Assembly (NCBI GenBank): GCA_023254645.1
Contig: JALRLA010000037.1
Location: 1 to 17,342, forward strand
From: Bacteroidia bacterium
GTDB taxonomy: Bacteria; Bacteroidota; Bacteroidia; NS11-12g; UBA955
Length of the DNA stretch: 17,342 bases
Reading direction: 5' to 3'
Below are positions 14,365 through 17,342 of the stretch, piece by piece. Both the position numbers and the translations under genes were made by a program. Position 1 is the first letter of the stretch. Every line of letters starts with the position of its first letter. Below the pieces are notes generated by a model that did no database searches, was not told where the DNA came from, and saw only the letters and a program-made list of their open reading frames with translations.

Positions 14365-15900
14365 ATGTCTACAGAGAAAATTCTGATCCTTGATTTTGGG
14401 TCTCAATACACGCAATTAATCGCCCGCCGATTGCGAGAATTGTTCGTGTACTGCGAGATTCATCCCTTTCATGATAACATTGAATTGACCGATGAAATCA
14501 AAGGGATCATTTTCTCAGGCAGCCCTTGCAGCGTGAATGAAGAAAATGCACCCAGCATTGACTTGAACAAGTATTTCCAGCATGGCCCCGTTTTGGGTGT
14601 TTGTTATGGCGCTCAGTACATGGCCAAACATTTGGGAGGCAACGTTGGACGCAGCCAACACCGCGAATATGGTCGTGCCATGCTCCAACACAGTTCGGAT
14701 CACGCATTATTGACGGATGTGGCCAACCCTTCTCAGGTTTGGATGAGCCATGGCGACACCATTTTGTCTCTGCCCGAAAATGCCAAAGTCATCGCTACTA
14801 CAGAATCCATTCCTGTTGCCGCTTTTGAGGTGGAAAATCAATTTCCAACCTATGGCATTCAATTCCATCCTGAAGTGTACCACAGCACAGAAGGCATGCA
14901 AATGCTGAAGAATTTCGCCTATACCATCTGTCAATGCTCTGGCGATTGGACTCCAGGACACTTCATTGAAGAATGCGTGGCCCAAATCCAAGAGCAAGTT
15001 GGCCCTGACGATCAAGTCATCTTGGGTCTTTCAGGGGGAGTAGATAGCTCAGTGGCTTCTCTCCTTCTCAACAAAGCCATTGGTCATCGATTGACTTGCA
15101 TCTTTATCGACAATGGCTTGTTGCGCAAAAACGAATTCCAAGACGTCCAAGAAGCCTACAAAGAACTGAAGCTAAACATCATAGCAGTAGATGCCTCACA
15201 GCGATTCTACGATGCCTTAAAGGGCATTTCAGAACCTGAAGCCAAGCGCAAAACCATAGGCCGTGTCTTTGTTGAGGTCTTCCAAGAAGAATCCAAGAAA
15301 ATTCAAGGAGCCAACTGGCTTGCTCAAGGAACCATTTACCCAGACGTCATTGAAAGTGTATCGGTCAATGGCCCTTCTGCCACCATCAAGAGCCACCACA
15401 ATGTCGGCGGATTGCCTGAAGACATGCACCTGAAGGTAGTAGAACCCCTGAGATCCCTATTCAAAGACGAAGTTCGTCGAGTGGGAACCGCTTTGGGTCT
15501 GCCCGCTATCCTGCTCAATAGACATCCATTCCCAGGCCCGGGATTGGGAATTCGAATTTTGGGGGACATCACGGCAGAAAAGGTCCAATTGTTGCAGGAG
15601 GCCGATTACATCTACATGAAAAAACTCCAAGACAGCGGTTGGTACAACAAAATCTGGCAAGCAGGAACCATCTTGCTCCCCGTTCAAAGCGTTGGTGTCA
15701 TGGGTGATGAGCGCACCTACGAACAAGTCGTTGCCCTTCGAGCTGTAAGCAGCACAGACGGCATGACGGCAGACTGGGTACACCTACCCTACGATCTTTT
15801 GGCTGACATCAGCAATTCCATTATCAACGGCGTTCGAGGAATCAATCGAGTCGTGTACGACATTAGTTCCAAGCCGCCAGCCACCATCGAGTGGGAATAA
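14365..15900 (+). CDS. guaA: GMP synthase (glutamine-hydrolysing)
   Basis: Converts XMP to GMP using glutamine and ATP, the last step of guanine nucleotide synthesis. The 511 residues include both activities. The glutamine amidotransferase domain (1 to about 190) has Cys80 in GVCYGAQ and the partners His168 and Glu170 in IQFHPEV. The ATP pyrophosphatase domain has the P-loop SGGVDSS (223-229). The dimerisation domain ends with the family-typical [19 protein letters not shown]. All catalytic residues are present. The next gene starts four bases after the stop (15904), so it and probably the methyltransferase after it are co-transcribed with guaA. Confidence 0.98.
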   Translation: MSTEKILILDFGSQYTQLIARRLRELFVYCEIHPFHDNIELTDEIKGIIFSGSPCSVNEENAPSIDLNKYFQHGPVLGVCYGAQYMAKHLGGNVGRSQHREYGRAMLQHSSDHALLTDVANPSQVWMSHGDTILSLPENAKVIATTESIPVAAFEVENQFPTYGIQFHPEVYHSTEGMQMLKNFAYTICQCSGDWTPGHFIEECVAQIQEQVGPDDQVILGLSGGVDSSVASLLLNKAIGHRLTCIFIDNGLLRKNEFQDVQEAYKELKLNIIAVDASQRFYDALKGISEPEAKRKTIGRVFVEVFQEESKKIQGANWLAQGTIYPDVIESVSVNGPSATIKSHHNVGGLPEDMHLKVVEPLRSLFKDEVRRVGTALGLPAILLNRHPFPGPGLGIRILGDITAEKVQLLQEADYIYMKKLQDSGWYNKIWQAGTILLPVQSVGVMGDERTYEQVVALRAVSSTDGMTADWVHLPYDLLADISNSIINGVRGINRVVYDISSKPPATIEWE

Positions 15901-15903
15901 ACC

Positions 15904-17013
15904 ATGAGAGCTACTGCTTCATTCATTCTGACCTTTTTGATGACCCTTCACGGTTGGGCTCAAACCGCTCTTGCACCAACACGGGTGGCTGTACTTCTGC
16001 CATTTCATACCGAAAAAGGCAGCAATGACGCCTTTAACCAGGCCATGCTGGACTACTGGGCTGGCATCGAAACGGCAGCCAATGAATGGGCTGAAAACGG
16101 AATCAAAACGGAAATCAATTTGCGTGATTTCACCACCGACAGTTCGTTTCTGTGTTCAGTGGCGGGAAAGTTGTGGCTCAACCAACATGACTTGATTATT
16201 GGCCCTGTTTACCCCAAACAATTGGCCGAGCTAGACAACGGAACGCCCATTTCAAAACCCTGGGTATCTCCTTTAGCTCCTTATGCTTTCAAACAGGCCA
16301 GCAACGGCATATCCATGTTCGCCAATGACAGTCTTCGATTGCTGGGGTTATGCAATGAGTTTTCTCGCTGTTTCCCCCATCACAAAGTTGTCATCATCAG
16401 CCCCGACAAGCCTAAAAACGCGGCTCAATGCGCAGCCACGCGTGATCGCTTGCTGGCCTTAATGGGCCATAAAGCCAGTGTGCATACCTGGAAAACCCAG
16501 TCCCAATCCTTGTCTCCTTTTTTGGAAACAGGTTCAGACTCATTTTTATTCATATATACCGATCAATTCACTGCTCAAGCGCATTCCTTCCTCGCCAAAA
16601 AGGCACTTGATACCAAAAATAGCTATGGTATCGGAGCCTTTGACTGGTTGGATGCCCAAGAGAAGAGCTCGTTGTCCAGCGCACAAAAAGCTCGCATGTT
16701 GTACCCCAGCAATGTAGTGCTGAATTTTAACGATTCGATCGTCAGTTCCATCAGTCAACGCTTGGCTTTGTCTGAATGGGGTGAGCCTAGCAAATACGCA
16801 TACATCGGTTATGATCAGTTTCAGTTCTTGATGGGTCATTATTCAGCCAGCCCCACGATGAGTCCTCTTGTTTATGGCCCAAAAAATTCAAGTCCTACCT
16901 ACCAAGGAAGCATTCAGAACATTAACCTATATCCAACCGGATATGGGCTCGGGAATGCAGGCATTCGCTTGGTTCGGGTTGACGGTGAATTTCAAATCCC
17001 GATCGTACCCTGA
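15904..17013 (+). CDS. Secreted periplasmic-binding-protein-like protein downstream of guaA
   Basis: A 369-residue exported protein. Residues 1-19 form a signal peptide ending HGWAQ. The rest resembles a type 1 periplasmic binding fold: RVAVLLPFHTEKG at the N-terminus, FNQAMLDYWAGIETAANEW as the first helix, DLIIGPVYPKQLAEL, KPWVSPLAP, then KVVIISPDKPKNA opening the second lobe, and YAYIGYDQFQFLMGHY near the end. In Flavobacteriia the gene after guaA often encodes a LysM-repeat protein with a similar C-terminal domain. Here no LysM repeat is present, so cell-wall binding is not supported. No ABC transporter genes are adjacent, so a solute-transport role is unproven; the fold may sense or bind something at the envelope. 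It starts three bases after guaA and overlaps the next gene by four. Confidence 0.75.
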   Translation: MRATASFILTFLMTLHGWAQTALAPTRVAVLLPFHTEKGSNDAFNQAMLDYWAGIETAANEWAENGIKTEINLRDFTTDSSFLCSVAGKLWLNQHDLIIGPVYPKQLAELDNGTPISKPWVSPLAPYAFKQASNGISMFANDSLRLLGLCNEFSRCFPHHKVVIISPDKPKNAAQCAATRDRLLALMGHKASVHTWKTQSQSLSPFLETGSDSFLFIYTDQFTAQAHSFLAKKALDTKNSYGIGAFDWLDAQEKSSLSSAQKARMLYPSNVVLNFNDSIVSSISQRLALSEWGEPSKYAYIGYDQFQFLMGHYSASPTMSPLVYGPKNSSPTYQGSIQNINLYPTGYGLGNAGIRLVRVDGEFQIPIVP

Positions 17014-17342
17014 ACCACCTTCGAAAACAACTGCAGCACTGCCTAGAGCTTCTAGCTTCGTACTCTTTTGACGAACCCTTTCATTTGTACTTAGCTCAGG
17101 CCTTTAAAACTCAACGCGGATGGGGCAGTCGAGATCGAAAACGATACAGAAGATGGTGCTACACCTACTTCAAGTTTAGCCATATTGATACACAGTCATG
17201 GCCCCATCAACTCAGTGAAGAAGCCTTGATTATTGCCTTGTTGGCAAGCCCTTCCACCTTGGAAGACGAGCGAAACGCCATGTTGGGTTGGGGGTATTCT
17301 CAAAAAACGAGCACCACTGAATTCAAACCCTTTGATTCCACT
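17010..17342 (+). CDS. RsmB/NOP family 16S rRNA methyltransferase, N-terminal part
   Basis: An open frame of 111 codons that continues past the right edge. It reads LNHLRKQLQHCLELL, then WGSRDRKRYRRWCYTYFKF, matching the NusB-like N-terminal domain of Bacteroidota RsmB/NOP-type cytosine methyltransferases (family motif WGSxDRKxxxE, from memory). The SAM-binding catalytic part is outside the window. No ATG, GTG or TTG lies where the family would start; a TGA at 16986-16988 closes the frame upstream. The best candidate is CTG at 17010, overlapping the previous gene's stop as CTGA, in the manner of the common ATGA overlap; ATT at 16989 is the other option. This suggests coupled translation from a rare start codon, or a sequencing error at that base. 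Confidence 0.65.
   Translation, partial: MNHLRKQLQHCLELLASYSFDEPFHLYLAQAFKTQRGWGSRDRKRYRRWCYTYFKFSHIDTQSWPHQLSEEALIIALLASPSTLEDERNAMLGWGYSQKTSTTEFKPFDST

Noticed and set aside
1..17342. The whole window as a functional bacterial insertion in a ciliate genome
   Set aside because: No telomere is seen at the right end, the window ends in the middle of a bacterial gene, gene order and promoters are bacterial, and TAA/TAG stops conflict with the ciliate code. A chimeric contig is the simpler reading.

Overview
Nearly all of this window is a compact, intron-free bacterial gene block that looks like Bacteroidota, most probably a Flavobacteriales-like lineage. The signs are: an RND pump of the long Bacteroidota type (SSWSIDNK...LPKE-like N-terminal region), a DUF6728-like small membrane protein, a TlpA-like protein with an EF-hand-like insertion, a guaA-linked secreted binding protein, and several promoter elements of the Bacteroidota -33/-7 type (TTTG ... 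TAnnTTTG). Genes stop with TAA, TAG and TGA, so the standard bacterial code (table 11) applies. No tRNA, rRNA, CRISPR array, insertion sequence or prophage gene was seen.

The exception is the extreme left end. Bases 1-20 are exactly C4A4C4A4C4, the double-stranded macronuclear telomere of hypotrich ciliates such as Oxytricha and Stylonychia. About 40 mostly AT-rich bases follow, and then bacterial coding sequence. The window is therefore a ciliate-telomere/bacterium junction: most simply a chimeric contig from a ciliate culture assembly (food or associated bacterium), less likely bacterial DNA that received a telomere in a ciliate nucleus.

Layout. (A) 1-3520: telomere, junction and an RND efflux permease (+) whose N-terminus is frame-shifted, ending at a strong terminator. 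(B) 3667-8769, minus strand: lon protease, a 51-residue membrane protein and a secreted redox-dead TlpA-like protein in one tight cluster, then a separately promoted membrane-anchored coiled-coil protein that ends at a terminator facing the RND gene. (C) 8770-9832: divergent control region and a surface lipoprotein (+) with its own promoter and terminator. (D) 9834-12516: pfkA-recN operon (+). (E) 12508-12993: rnhA (-), overlapping recN tail to tail. (F) 13030-17342: cinA, then guaA, a secreted periplasmic-binding-like protein, and the start of an RsmB/NOP-type rRNA methyltransferase that runs off the right edge (+).

Most genes are housekeeping: proteolysis, glycolysis, recombination repair, RNA-DNA hybrid removal, pyridine nucleotide salvage, GMP synthesis and rRNA modification. 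Several start codons lie only 3-7 bases after a -7 promoter element, which suggests leaderless or nearly leaderless mRNAs. I did not find a clear new defence or metabolic system; the telomere junction is the most unusual object here.
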